Shown: positions 1-10,485 of the stretch, piece after piece
How positions within the stretch are numbered: position 1 is the first letter of the stretch
Layout of the letters: each line of letters starts with the position of its first letter
Source: Closterium sp. Naga37s-1
Lineage: Eukaryota > Streptophyta > Zygnematophyceae > Desmidiales > Closteriaceae
DNA: 64,000 bases
NCBI GenBank assembly: GCA_947471745.1
Contig: CANJKZ010000929.1
Location: 1,041,001-1,105,000, forward strand
Reading direction: 5' to 3'
Translations under genes and position numbers: made by a program
Notes under the pieces: generated by a model
What the model saw: the letters and a program-made list of their open reading frames with translations, nothing else
Database searches by the model: none
Told to the model about the DNA's origin: nothing

Positions 1-55
1 TGCTGACTCTCCTCTCTACCTTTCCTCTCTCTTTCCCAACCCTTCCCCCATTCAG

Positions 56-1596
56 ACACCTGCACGATTCAGAACTGTGGTTTGAATGGCACATGTGTCA
101 AGGACGCTAGTGGAGTGGCGTCCTGTGTGTGTGACTCTGGCTTTGCTCTGCAGGCGGATGGCAAGACTTGCACTGGTATGTACCGTGTGCTCAACCTGCT
201 TCACTGGCACAAGCAACTCGCACTTGTGTGCGTGCGCGTGCATGAGCTTGAGTGCGTGCGTGAGCATGTAACTGTGTGCGTGTGTATGTGCTACATTCTG
301 TGGAAGTGTGTGCAACTGCTGTTCTTTACTCTGTTCATAAACTCTCTCTGACTTTCCTCTACCCCTCATCTCCTCTCTTCTCAACCCTTCCACCACCCAG
401 ACACCTGCGAGATTCAGAGCTGTGGTGTGGACGGCCGGTGCGTCAAGAGCGCTACTGGCGTGGCATCCTGTGTGTGTGACACTGGCTTTGCACTGCAGGC
501 GGATGGCAGGACGTGTATTGCTACGGGTACGTGCAGTGTGCTCAACACTATTGATCGACTTGCTGTGTGCTCAACGCTATTGATTGACTTGTCGTGTGCT
601 CAATGATTGACGCTCAATGCTCATAGCTCTCTCAACCTGCACTGTTCTCAAAGCTCTTGATCGAGTCGGTGCCACTTCTAGAATGTGGAACGTCAGTTCT
701 GGTCGGCGAAAAAAAATTTCAAGCCTTCTTTGCCACTTCTAGAATGTGTTCCTTCCGGCCGTGATGATATGTGCTTTTGAGCCGCTTCTCTTAAATCTTC
801 GCACCTTCCTTCACTTCTCGTTACGCATTCACTTGCACCCGCCCAGATATGTGCATCAAGAAGAACTGTGAAGGCTCTGACGCCAATTCCAAGTGTGTCA
901 AGGCTGGGAACGTTGCGACCTGCGAGTGCAAGGCTGGATACTCCATGGCACAGGGCCAATGTACTGGTACGTTTGCCGGTTGTGCACTTATAGCGCACAC
1001 TTCATTCTATGGCTGTGTGTGTGTGTGTGTGTGTGTGCGCGTGTGCGGGTGGAACTGGTATGTGATGAAACTGCTGTGCGATTCTGCGTGCAACTCTGTG
1101 TGTTACGGTAGCTCCTGTGCAATTCTGCTGATTCCATGTCCCTTCCACCCCTCCTCTCCCCTCTCTTCTGCCTCTCCCCCCACCCAGGTGTCTGTGAGAT
1201 CCAGAACTGTGGCGCCAACAGCCAGTGTGCTCCTGCTGATAACGCGGCTACCTGCGTGTGTGACCCGGGATTCGAGTTGCAGTCAGATGGCAGGACATGC
1301 GTCAGCAGCCAACCTGCTTGTGACCCGGGTTTCAAGTGGGATGGCAGCTCATGTGTCAACCCATGTGAATGGGGTTTCAAGTGGGATGGCTACTCGTGCA
1401 TCAGCGCGTGTGACGGGTTACATGTGGGATGGCAGCTCGTGCATCAACCCCTGCAAATACGGTTACTCGTGGGATGGCAGCTCCTGCATGCTCACCATCC
1501 GGTGTGACTGGGGCACCGAGTGGGATGGCAGCTCGTGCGTCAACATGATCCACTGTGACGACGGTTACAGGTGGAACGGCAACTACTGCGAGTATG
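56..1596 (+). CDS. EGF-like-repeat protein, gene A, 3' part (exons; frameshifted)
   Basis: Four exons are visible at 56-175, 401-526, 847-966 and 1188-1596, each after a pyrimidine-rich tract ending in AG and followed by GT. Exons 1-3 each encode one EGF-like unit with six cysteines (C-x4-C-G-x2-G/S-x-C...C-x-C...G-F...C), for example starting TCTIQNCGLNGTC. All exons start with two bases of a split codon and end with one (phase 1/1), the arrangement typical of shuffled EGF exons. Exon 4 holds one EGF start and then six short WDGSSC-type repeats. It is 409 bases long, two short of a symmetric length, and the frame breaks near 1411. EGF repeats are usually extracellular binding modules, so a secreted or cell-surface protein is inferred. 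The 5' end lies outside the window. The frameshift makes this a pseudogene unless it is a sequencing error. Confidence 0.75.
1014..1037. repeat. (GT)n microsatellite in intron of gene A
   Basis: Uninterrupted TG dinucleotides inside the intron between exons 847-966 and 1188-1596. Confidence 0.9.
1318..1590 (+). repeat. Six tandem half-EGF (WDGSSC) coding repeats
   Basis: Units of about 15-17 residues follow C-x2-G-[FY/T]-x-W-[DN]-G-x2-C. Six copies are readable across the frameshift. Two cysteines per unit suggest a minimal disulphide module derived from the last loop of an EGF domain. The 2-nt loss near 1411-1416, where a D-P-G codon set is expected but only D-G remains, switches the frame between copies two and three. 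Confidence 0.8.
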
Positions 1597-1692
1597 GTGA
1601 GTGATGCTACCTTCAAGTGCTGCTGTGCTGCCTCCAGTGCCATGCCATCACTTCGGTCATGTGTTTCCAGAGCTGGCTCTTACCCCACCCAG

Positions 1693-1860
1693 TGATATGC
1701 GACATAATTAGCTGTGGTGCGAACCAGCACTGTGACAGCACTTTTGGACTGTCATCTTGGTGTGTGACATTGGTTTCAAGCCGTGGGCGGATGGATACGT
1801 GCTTGTGTAGATGCTGGGAGTTGTGCATCTGTGTGCAATGGCAGCTTCTGTGCTTCTGTG
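1693..1860 (+). pseudogene. Decayed EGF-like exon of gene A
   Basis: After a CACCCAG acceptor the sequence reads CDIISCGANQHC in the expected phase, the start of another EGF unit. The second half only matches an EGF in a different frame (C-D-I-G-F-K-P-W-A-D-G), as if a TGTG unit had been lost from the Cys-x-Cys codons. The terminal Cys is shifted again. No clean donor is seen. This supports decay of the 3' end of gene A. Confidence 0.6.
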
Positions 1861-1880
1861 TCGCAGCCTCTTTCATCTAG

Positions 1881-2403
1881 CCCGTCCAGCTGTCATCTAG
1901 CGCGCGCCGCTGTGTGCTGTTGTGCAGCCTCTAGCGTGTGACAGTAGATGTTTTTGCAGAGCTTTCTCACGCCTCCTTTTTTTCTCATTTCTTGTTCAAT
2001 CCGCCCCCTGCCCCTCCTGCCTGAATGAATCTACACCCACCCACCCCTGGTCTCACGATTCGTGACTTGCTCTGCCACGTTCTTCCACCCCAACTCCTTT
2101 GCAGATTGCTGGTACTGCTTCTCTTCGTGGGGGTGGTAGAATTTTCCAACTGTTCTGGTAAGTTCCACGGCTTTGAAGTCTGCTAGTTCCACGGCTTTGG
2201 GGAGGAATCAATGCCAATTGACCCATCGTACTGCCATCTCTCGTTTTCTAAAACCCAGCCCATGGATCTTTCTTTTTCTCTCTCTCCCTCCCATCCCTCT
2301 TCCCTTCCCCACCTCCCCATGAACTCCTTCACCATTGGTTTTCCACCCTGTCAGCTTGACCCTTAACCGATCATCCCCTTGTTCGTCCCTCCCCCCCTCA
2401 ACA
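1881..2403. other. Non-coding 3' region of gene A, pyrimidine-rich
   Basis: T- and C-rich sequence with no recognisable gene. Two short near-repeats of a 'gttccacggctttg' phrase occur near 2162-2200. It is probably intron or 3' UTR of gene A. Confidence 0.4.
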
Positions 2404-2479
2404 GACAAGGTGCCCTCAGGATGGCAGCGAGGCACATCCACTCCCGTGAGGACCATTCTCATCTATGCCATGACGACCC
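2404..2479 (+). pseudogene. Possible terminal exon of gene A, split by E1
   Basis: A CTCAACAG acceptor is followed by a phase-1 compatible open frame (DKVPSGWQRG...). If E1 and one TSD copy are removed, it continues at 9017 for about 30 codons to a stop near 9108. There is no cysteine motif and no recognised domain, so this is only a candidate. It would place the E1 insertion in an exon. Confidence 0.25.
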
Positions 2480-2605
2480 TGTCAAACTTATATGCTATAG
2501 TCTATGTAGGCTGTAGTGGGGTTGACAATATAGGGTACAACTCTTTTAGGTTTTCCTACTTGTACCCACCTGTTTTCTAGTGCATTCATTCCTCGTTCTT
2601 TCACA
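2480..2605 (+). repeat. E1 5' LTR (126 bp)
   Basis: TG...CA ends. It contains the block GTGGGGTTGAC...GGGTACA and an inverted pair GGGTACAA/TTGTACCC that can form an LTR hairpin. Confidence 0.93.
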
Positions 2606-2655
2606 TGGTATAGAGCAGGTTCCCTAGTGGGACCGTTTCTTCCTAAGGGCCCACC
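2606..2655 (+). promoter_or_regulatory. E1 primer-binding site and conserved leader block
   Basis: TGGTATAGAGCAGGTT immediately follows the LTR. It resembles, with small gaps, the complement of plant initiator tRNA-Met 3' end (TGGTATCAGAGCCAGGTT). The next bases, GTTCCCTAGTGGGACC and a GGGCCCACCA box before a T-run, are shared with E3, E4 and E5. Confidence 0.65.
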
Positions 2656-2699
2656 ATTTTTTTTTTTTTCCTGCCCGAAACGCGCCTCGCGCTCTGACC

Positions 2700-3660
2700 T
2701 GCCCTACCCTTTCGCGGCCCCTTAGTGGCCTGCCCTGCTCCTGAGGCCCCTTAGCGGCCTCCCTTCGCGGCCCCTTCACGGCCCCTTCGCGGCCCCTTAG
2801 CGGCCCCTTCGCGGCCCCTTCACGGCCCCTTAGCGGCCCCTTCGCGGCCCCTTCGCGGCCCCTTCACGGCCCCTTAGCGGCCCCTTCGCGGCCCCTTCGC
2901 GGCCCCTTTGGGGCCCCTTCACGGCCCCTTCGCGGCCCCTTCGCGGCCCCTTCACGGCCCCTTCGCGGCCCCCTCGCGGCTCCCTTCGCGGCCCCCTCGC
3001 GGCCCCGCCCCGCTGCCGGTAGCGGCCCCGCCCTGTCGCCAGTCGCGGCCCCGCCCCGTCGCCAGTCGCGGCCCCGCCCCATCGCCACTCGCGGCCCCGC
3101 CCCGTCGCCAGTCGCGGCCCCGCCCCGTTGCCCCTGCCGCGTCGCGACGCCCCTGCGGGACCCGCGTGGCGTCACCCCTACCCGCCGCGGCGCCCTGCCC
3201 TGACCCGCGCCCTGGAGCAGCCGCCACTGCAGCAGCCGCCCCTGGAGCAGCCGCCCCTGCAGCAGCCGCCCCTGCAGCAGCCGCCCCTGCAGCAGCCGCC
3301 CCTGGAGCAGCCGCCCCTGCAGCAGCCGCCCCTGGAGCAGCCGCCACTGCAGTAGCCGCCCCTGGAGCAGCCACCCCTGCAGCAGCCGCCCCTGGAGCAG
3401 CCACCCCTGCAGCAGCCGCCCCTGCAGCAGCCGCCCCTGGAGCAGCCGCCACTGCAGCAGCCGTCCCTGGAGCAGCCGCCCCTGCAACAGCCGCCCCTGG
3501 AGCAGCCGCCCCTGCAGCAGCCGCCCCTGGAGCAGCCGCCACTACAGCAGCCGCCCCTGGAGCAGCCGCCCCTGGAGCGACAGCCCCTGCAGCAGCCGCC
3601 CCTGCAGCAGCCGCCCCTGGAGCAGCCGCCCCTGCAGCTGCCGCGGAGCCCTCGCCCTAC
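2700..3660 (+). repeat. E1 GC-rich tandem-repeat leader
   Basis: Positions 2700-3000 are built of GGCCCCTTCGC-type units of about 12-14 bp. Positions 3205-3640 are a 15-bp unit, CAGCCGCCCCTGGAG or CAGCCGCCCCTGCAG, in about 28 copies. Long Ala/Pro open frames on both strands here follow from the repeat and are not treated as genes. Confidence 0.85.
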
Positions 3661-3779
3661 AGTGGTAGCGGCCTCGCCATTGCCGCCGTCGTACGCTCGC
3701 CCTTCTCGCCACTGGTGAGCACTGACCTGCCCGTACTGCTGTTACTGCTGCTCTTGCTGCTACTGCTCTTTCTACTGCT

Positions 3780-4552
3780 ACTGCTACTCCTGGCGTGGCC
3801 AGATGCAGCTCCAGCGCTGTCCGCGTGAGTCCCTCGCCCCCCAACAGCTTCGTGAGTGGTACGCTAGTTGGGGTTGTAGGGGTGGCCGCGCTGCGACTAC
3901 TGCTATTGCTCCTGCTGCTGCTACGGTGGCTACCACTGCTCCTGCTGCTCCTGGCGGTAGCCAGATGCAGCTCCAGCGACGTCCGCGTGAGTCCCTCACG
4001 CCCCAGTAGCTTCGTGAGTGGTACGCTACTTGGGGTTGTCGAGGTGGCCGTAGTGGGAGTCGTCCTAGAGTGAGTAGTTCGGCAGCTGCTTGTAGTGGCC
4101 AGGTGCAGCTGCGGGGTCGTCCGTGCGCGGTCCTTTCGCCCCAGCAGCTTCGTGAGTGGTACGCTCAGCGTGGAGGGTCACGGGGTACTACTCGCTGTCC
4201 GTACGTCATTCGCACTGGTGCTCGGACTGGTCAGCCTTGCGGGACGTTTGGTCACGCAGAGTCCCGCTGCTTCGCCCGTCTGAGCGACGCCTGGCGTACG
4301 GAGTTTGGCGACGCGGCTGAGCTCCCCGACTGGGTGGAGCTGCTTAGGCTGAGGGTAGATATCTATACTCTTGACTATGATGCTATCCTCACAGCCATGT
4401 ATGCATTGCCTACTAGTGATGAGGGTGACTGTTACCTGTGTGTTCCGCCTGACCCGGGCATTGAGACTGCTGCTCTAGGTGCTGGTGAGGCAGTTGCTCT
4501 AGGTGCTAGTGCGTCTGCTGCTCCAGGTGCTGGTGAGCTCCCCCGGTGCTAG
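3780..4552 (+). pseudogene. E1 Gag remnant with triplicated PQQLREWYA module
   Basis: The Gag N-terminus (MATPSVL...) present in E3-E5 is missing. What remains has three successive copies of a segment ending S/A-P-Q-Q-L-R-E-W-Y-A (near 3830, 3995 and 4145; period about 160 bp; one copy has a stop). It then has the expanded Cys-His motif C-x13-C-x4-H-x4-C at about 4198-4272 and the SDAW...DEGDCY block that precedes the protease in this family. The frame is lost near 4540. Confidence 0.75.
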
Positions 4553-4586
4553 TGAGTCTGCTCTCTCAAGTACCACGTCGGCTTAG

Positions 4587-7500
4587 GCCTTACACACCTT
4601 CACCCTTGACTCGGGTGCTTCCCGCTCCTTCTTTCGAGACCGCACCACACTCACGCCGCTTAGTCGGCCAGTTGCGGTCTCCCTGGCAGACCCCTCTGGG
4701 GGTCCTGTCCTTGCCCACTTCTCCACTGTCTTACCGTGTCCGGCGGCCCCTTCTGGCACCCTGTCAGGTCTTTACCTCCCCTCGTTCTCTACGAACTTGG
4801 TGAGTGGTGCTGATCTACAGGATGGGGGGGTTGACCAGTTCACTCCTGCGAGTCAGCGGGTGACCCACTGCACGTGTGCTCGGACGGGCCAACACTTAGC
4901 CACGTTTACCCGTCAGCCGGGGTCGAGCCTGTACACACTGACTACTGAGTCTCCTCCGGTTGCTGCGTCTGGTCAGGTAGCTGCGTCGGGTCAGGTGTTT
5001 GCTGCAGCGTCCAGGTCTGGTCCTGAGTCTGCCCCCTGCTCGTGTCGTCTCCTGTCTCACCAGACTCTCCTCTGGCACCACCGCCTTGGTCACCCCTCCC
5101 TGCCTCGTTTCCGAGGCATGGCCTCCCGTGTCCTTGTCTCTGGTCTCCCCCGGTCCCTCCCTCCTCTTCCTCCGGGGCCTGCCCCTACCTGCGTTCCCTG
5201 CGTCGAGGGGCGGCAGCGCGCCGCTCCTCACTCCTCCGAGTTTCCTCCGACAGAGGCTCCGCTGCAGACACTTCACCTGGACGTGTGGGGCCCCGCCCGC
5301 GTCCGTGGACAGGGTCACGAGCGTTACTTCCTGCTGGTCGTTGACGACTACTCGCGTTACACCACAGTCTTCCCCTTGCGCAGCAAGGGTGAGGTCACTG
5401 AGGTGTTGATCGACTGGATCCGCGCAGCTCGTCTCCAGCTCAGAGAGAGTTTCGGCTCGGACTTTCCTGTTCTGCGTCTGCACTCCGACAGAGGCGGAGA
5501 GTTTTCCTCGGACCTTCTGCGAGCCTTCTGTCGTGCACAGGGCATCCGCTAGACGTTCACGCTTCCAGCCTCTCCACAGCAAAATGGGATTGCTGAGCGC
5601 CGCATTGGCATGGTCATGGACGTCGCTCGTACGTCCATGATCCATGCGGCTGCTCCCCATTTTCTGTGGCCGTTCGCGGTTCAGTACGCGGCGCATCAGA
5701 TCAACCTTCAGCCCCGGGTCTCCTTGCCGGAGACCTCCCCTACTCTGCGGTGGACGGGGAAGGTTGGCGATGCGTCTGCGTTTCGTGTCTGGGGATCTCG
5801 GGCGTTTGTCCGCGACTTGTCTGCGGACAAGCTGTCCCCCCGTGCTGTTCCCTGCGTCTTCCTTGGCTTCCCCCCTGACACGCCTGGTTGGCAGTTTTAC
5901 CACCCCACCTCGCGCCGTGTTCTGTCCTCCCAGGACGTCACGTTTGACGAGTCAGTTCCTTACTACCGTCTCTTCCCCTACCGCACTGCGCCCCTCCCCC
6001 CGCCGCCGCTCTTCCTCGCGCCAGGTTCCCCCCCGGTAGACCCCCTTCCCTCTCAGGGTCCTGCCCCCTCAGGTGTGTCTCAGGTAGACGCAGTCGAGCC
6101 TGTCGAGGTAGCTGTTGACTCTGGTGCTGCTAGGGGTGCTGAGCCTGCGGGTGCGGGGTCTGGGGGTGCTGAGCCTGGGGGTGCTGAGCCTGGGGGTGCT
6201 GAGTCTGGGGGTGCTGAGCCAGGGGGTGCGGAGCCTGAGGGTGCTGAGCCTGCTCGTGTGGAGTCTGGCGGTGCTGGGTCTGGAGGTCCCTCGGGTGCTT
6301 CGTCCCGGCGGGAGCTGCCCTCTCCACAGGAGCTGCGCGAGTGGTTTGCTCGGCGCTGGAGCCGTGCTGCTGGAGCTGGAGGTTCTGCTGCTACTGCTGG
6401 TGCTGGTGCTGCCACTGGGGGTGCTGGTGCTGTGCCTGCTGGCTCTGGAGGCGCTGCGCGGCCGCGGCCGTACTTTGTTCCGCTCCTTGAGGAGGTTCTT
6501 AGTCTCACGCCTTCTACTGGTCCTGCTCCTTCCTTAGAGTGTCCGCCGCCTGTCCAGTCTGAGTCGCAGTTACAGCCCGCCTCCCCGCTGCCTGCTCCTT
6601 CTCCCTACACTGGTCCTACTGGAGGTCTTGCTGAGCGTCGTGAGCCTGCGTCTCGTCCTGCGTCGCCTGTTCGTGCTGCTCGCACTAGTCGTCGTGATCC
6701 GCGTCCGCGTCCTCCTGCGGTCCCAGGTACACACGAGATGGCGCTGCGTCCTTCCACTGCTCCACTGCGTGTCCCTTTGCCGTCTCCTCCAGAGTCCTCT
6801 CTTCCTGCTCTTGCTGACCCGGAGTCTGACCCCCTTCGTGCTACCAGTCCTACTGTCACGCGTCTAAAAGCTACTGCTGTCACTGACCCTTCCTTTGAGT
6901 CCACTGCTGCGTCTGCCTTAGTTGCTGAGCTTGTCGACTTTGCTGCTCGCTGTCGTCTAGACTACGCCTCTAGTCTTGTTGCTGAGTCTGAGTCTGTCTG
7001 TCCTCCGTCCGTCGGGGGTGAGTGTGCTCTTAGCACGGGCGTCCTTGAGGACAGGCAGGAGGAGTTCCAGTGTTTAGCTGCTGCTTTGCCTCATCTCGTG
7101 TCCATGCTGATTGCCCCTGAGGGAGACCCGGATGCACCAGACATCCCGACTCCTCGATCGTACGCTGAGGCGATCGAGGGTCCCTACTCCTCACAGTGGC
7201 AGTCAGCCATGGACGCAGAGATGGCTTCCTGGAAGTCGACAGGCACCTACGTCGACGAGGTTCCCCCACCTAGGGCGAACATCGTCAGTGGCATGTGGAT
7301 TTTCAGGGTGAAGCGGCCGCCGGGTTCTCCACCTGTCTCCAAGGCGCGTTACGTGGCTTGAGGCTTCAGTCAGCGGCAGGGAGTTGACTACTTTCAGACC
7401 TTCTCTCCCACCCCGAAGATGACCACTCTTCGGTTGCTGCTGCACATAGCCGCTCAGCGCGACTACGAGCTTCACTCTCTTGACTTCAGCACAGCTTTGG

Positions 7501-8694
7501 CTGCGCCACCCACCTGGCTTCACTGGGTCGTTTCCTCCTGGTACCCAGTGGAGCCTCCGGCGGCCAGTCTACGGTCTCCGCCAGGCGCCCCGTGAGTGGC
7601 ACGACACACTGAGGACTACACTTGCGGCTCTTGGCTTTGCTCCTTCTACTGCCGACCCGTCGCTGTTTCTACGCACCGACACCTCTTTGCCGCCGTTCTA
7701 CATCCTCGTGTACGTCGACGACTTGGTCTTTGCCACTGCTGACACTGCTGGACTCGCCCACGTGAAGTCCGAGCTGCAGAAGAGACACACGTGCACAGAC
7801 CTGGGTGAACTGCGCAGCTACCTTGGCTTGCAGATCACCCGGGACAGAGCACAGCGCACCATTACCCTGACTCAGTCACACATGGTGCAGCAGGTCCTTC
7901 AGCGCTTCGGCTTCACGTACTCCTCGCCTCAGGCCACTACTCTGTCTACTCGCCACTCGCTCTCAGCTCTGCCTTCGGATGAGTCTGTAGAGCCGAGTGG
8001 CCCGTACCCAGAGCTTGTTGGTTGCCTCATGTACCTGATGACCTGCACTCGACCTGACCTAGCATACCCTCTTAGCATCTTGGCACGCTATGTTGCTCCT
8101 GGGAGACACCGACCAGAGCACATGGCTGCAGCGAAGAGGGTGTTGCGCTACTTGTGCAGTACGTCGGGCATGGGGCTAGTGCTTGGAGGGCGGCGTTCAG
8201 TGGTCCTCACAGGTCACGCAGACGCTTCTTGGGCTGACGACCAGGCTACGCAGCGGTCGTCACAGGGTTACACCTTCAGCCTTGGTTCCGGCTCTGTTTC
8301 GTGGCGGTCTACCCGCTCGTCTTCTGTTCTCGGCTCCAGCTGTGAGGCTGAGATCTACGCGGGGGCCATGGCTGCACAGGAGCTACGCTGGCTCACCTAC
8401 CTGCTGACTGACCTAGGAGAGCCGCCTCGTTCTCCTCCAGTTCTGTACATAGACAACAAGGCCATGCTGGCCTTGTGTCGGGAGCACAGACTGGAGCACA
8501 AAACGAAGCACATTGCTCTTCGTTACTTCCTTGCTCGTGAGCTGCAGCAGCGTGGTCAGCTGCGCCTTGCTTACGTGGCCTCTGAGGCCAATACTGCTGA
8601 TATCTTTACCAAGGCACTTCCGCCTTGTGATCATCAGCGCTTTTGTACGATGCTAGGTCTTGTGCCTACTTGGCCTCACTTGCTCACTGCTTGA
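4587..8694 (+). pseudogene. E1 Pol remnant: PR-IN-RT-RNase H
   Basis: Retropepsin motif DSGAS at 4608. GAG-pre-integrase with WHHRLGHPS near 5075. Integrase core with D (LDVWGP, 5280), D (HSDRGGEF, 5480) and E (NGIAER, 5595). Acidic/Gly linker. RT with YVDD at 7711-7722. Ty1-type RNase H with HADASWADD near 8216, ending at 8694. In-frame stops are TAG 4584-4586, TAG 5550-5552 (Gln codon in relatives) and TGA 7359-7361 (Arg codon in relatives). A 29-nt deletion near 7499 removes part of the FLQGSLHEEI block and shifts the frame. The protein cannot be made whole. Confidence 0.93.
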
Positions 8695-8868
8695 CCTTGC
8701 TTGTACTGTGATCCATCTATACCTGCACTTGCTTGTTTACCTTTATATATAATCTTGCATGTGAACTGGCCTTGTGGCCTTGAACTTTTGCTCGGAATGT
8801 GTGGTGACGTTGTGATCCACCCTGAGCTTACTGTGCTTTGCTTGACTGGTCTTGTGACCTCTTGTTCT

Positions 8869-8889
8869 CCCCCACTTTGCCTATGGGGG
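8869..8889 (+). promoter_or_regulatory. E1 PPT hairpin upstream of 3' LTR
   Basis: CCCCCA and TGGGGG pair across a 9-nt loop. The G-rich arm plus TG forms the polypurine-like tract and ends two bases before the LTR at 8892. The same structure is present in E2-E5 and the mini-element. Confidence 0.6.
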
Positions 8890-8891
8890 TG

Positions 8892-9011
8892 TGTCAAACT
8901 TAATAGTCTATGTAGGCTGTAGTGGGGTTGACAATATATGGTACAACTGTTTTAGGTTTTCCTACTTGTACCCACCTGTTTCCTAGTGCATTCATTCCTC
9001 GTTCTTTCACA
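8892..9011 (+). repeat. E1 3' LTR (120 bp)
   Basis: Matches the 5' LTR except for a 6-bp deletion and three substitutions. Followed by TSD GACCC. Confidence 0.93.
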
Positions 9012-9016
9012 GACCC

Positions 9017-9625
9017 ACCCGCATCAGCCAGTCCCGTCATCTCAACAGCCACTTCCATCATCCCATCACCTAGTCTTCCAGCTCTTTTTTCTTGGAAAAA
9101 TTGGTACATAGGGCCAAGAGGCCGAAGGTGTGAATTTGTGTGCATTAGGACCGCCCCTGCTTAGGTGCTTTTGAAGGGAGGATGGAGAGGAAACGTTTGA
9201 CCCATGGGCCTTGCCTTACAATGGGGTAGACAGGGCTTGTTTTTTAGCCGATTCTGGTGTGAGTTGGTTGGTCATGTAGTTTGCTTTTGTTTGTTATCTG
9301 TGGGGTTGGTTACCAGTTGTTGGACATCTAAAATTGGGAATATTCGTTTCAGTACCCCTGAGAGTACAGGGCTGGCTAGAATTGTTTTGTGCTGGTAATA
9401 TAGGAATTGATTGCTTTGTAACTTGCTATGTAGTATTGGCACCTCTGATCTACAACAGAGAATGCCTAGCAGCACTATTGATTTTTTCACAAACTATCTT
9501 GCCATTCCTTAAAAAGGAGAGAACTTGTTATGAGTGCAGTTGAGCGAGCGAGCTAGAATTGCACTATCAAAGCAAAACAGTACCGTACATTGAGCGAAGG
9601 CATAAGTGAAGAATATGTAGCAAAG
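9017..9625. other. Host flank between E1 and E2
   Basis: AT-richer, low-repeat sequence without a recognisable gene. It may hold the 3' UTR of gene A. Its last five bases (CAAAG) are the E2 target site. Confidence 0.4.
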
Positions 9626-9739
9626 TGTCAAATGTTGTACGGTAGTCTTAGTGATGTGTGTTATAGGGGGTACAACTGTTAGGGTTAGGTTTATGTACCC
9701 CAACCATCCTTAGTCAAACCAACACTTTCATTCTTGACA
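9626..9739 (+). repeat. E2 5' LTR (114 bp)
   Basis: TG...CA ends, with internal GGGGTACA/TGTACCCC inverted pair. Followed by TGGTATCA, the start of a tRNA-Met-type PBS. Confidence 0.9.
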
Positions 9740-10485
9740 TGGTATCACCTAGGTTAGGATCATATGGGATCCCGCTAGAGCCTCTCGCGCCCGTTGCACG
9801 TAGTCTACCGTTCCCGCTGCGCGTGCTTCGTCCCGTAGCACCCATTATACCGTTCGTTCCATCCTGTCGCGCCCTTAGCGCTTGCCCGTCCTGTCAAGAA
9901 ACGCCCATACCTCCTGTAGCGCCCTTAGCGCTTGCCCGTTCCGTCACGAAGCGCCCGTAGCGTGCCCGTCGCGCCCGTCCCCTAGCCATCGCGTCGCATC
10001 CCCTGCCCGTCGCGTCACCTACTCAACGCGCCTCCCTGCTCGTCGTTCTGTCCCCTGCCCATCGCGTCGCGTCCCCTGCCCGTCCCGTCCTCTGCCCGTC
10101 CCGTCCCCTGCCCGTTGCATCTCCTGCCCGTCGCATCGCACTGCCCGTCCCGTCCCCTACGCGTCGCGTTTCGTCCCCTGCCCGTCGTCCCGTCCCCTGC
10201 CAGTAGTTCCGTACCCTGCCCGTCACGTGTCGTCCCCCCCCTCCCGTCGAGTCGCCTCCAGCAGGGCGCCCTCCCGTCGAGTCGCCCCCAGCCTGTCGCG
10301 TCGCACCCTGCTGTCCCGTTGAGTCACGTCCTACCCGTCCCGTCACGTCCCGCCCTGCTGTCCCGTCGAATCGCGCTCTGCTGTCCCGTCGCGTCGCGCC
10401 TTCCGCTCAGCCTATCGCACCCTGCTCGGACCCTCTAGGCGTTTAGGGTTTCGGCAGCAGCAGTATCCACCTCTACGTTTCCGCT
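9740..10485 (+). repeat. E2 leader with CCCGTCGCGTC-type repeats
   Basis: PBS-like TGGTATCACCTAGG, then degenerate repeats of CCTGCCCGTCGCGTC character up to about 10430, then a short unique stretch before the Gag ATG at 10486. No protein is called here. Confidence 0.75.

Larger units (their letters stand above)
2480..9011 (+). mobile_element. E1, degenerate Ty1/copia element, short LTRs, TSD GACCC
   Basis: LTRs at 2480-2605 and 8892-9011 begin TGTC and end CACA and are flanked by a perfect GACCC duplication (2475-2479, 9012-9016). The LTRs differ by three substitutions and one 6-bp indel, so E1 is older than E3-E5. A PBS-like TGGTATAGAGCAGG follows the 5' LTR. Next come a GC-rich repeat leader, a truncated Gag, and PR, IN, RT and RNase H in the copia order. 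The coding region has several stops and deletions, so E1 is not autonomous. Confidence 0.93.

Noticed and set aside
2908..3828. Long Ala/Pro-rich open frames on both strands of the E1 leader
   Set aside because: They follow from a 15-bp GC-rich repeat with no stop in several frames, and Gag proper is recognisable downstream. No start context or homology supports translation.
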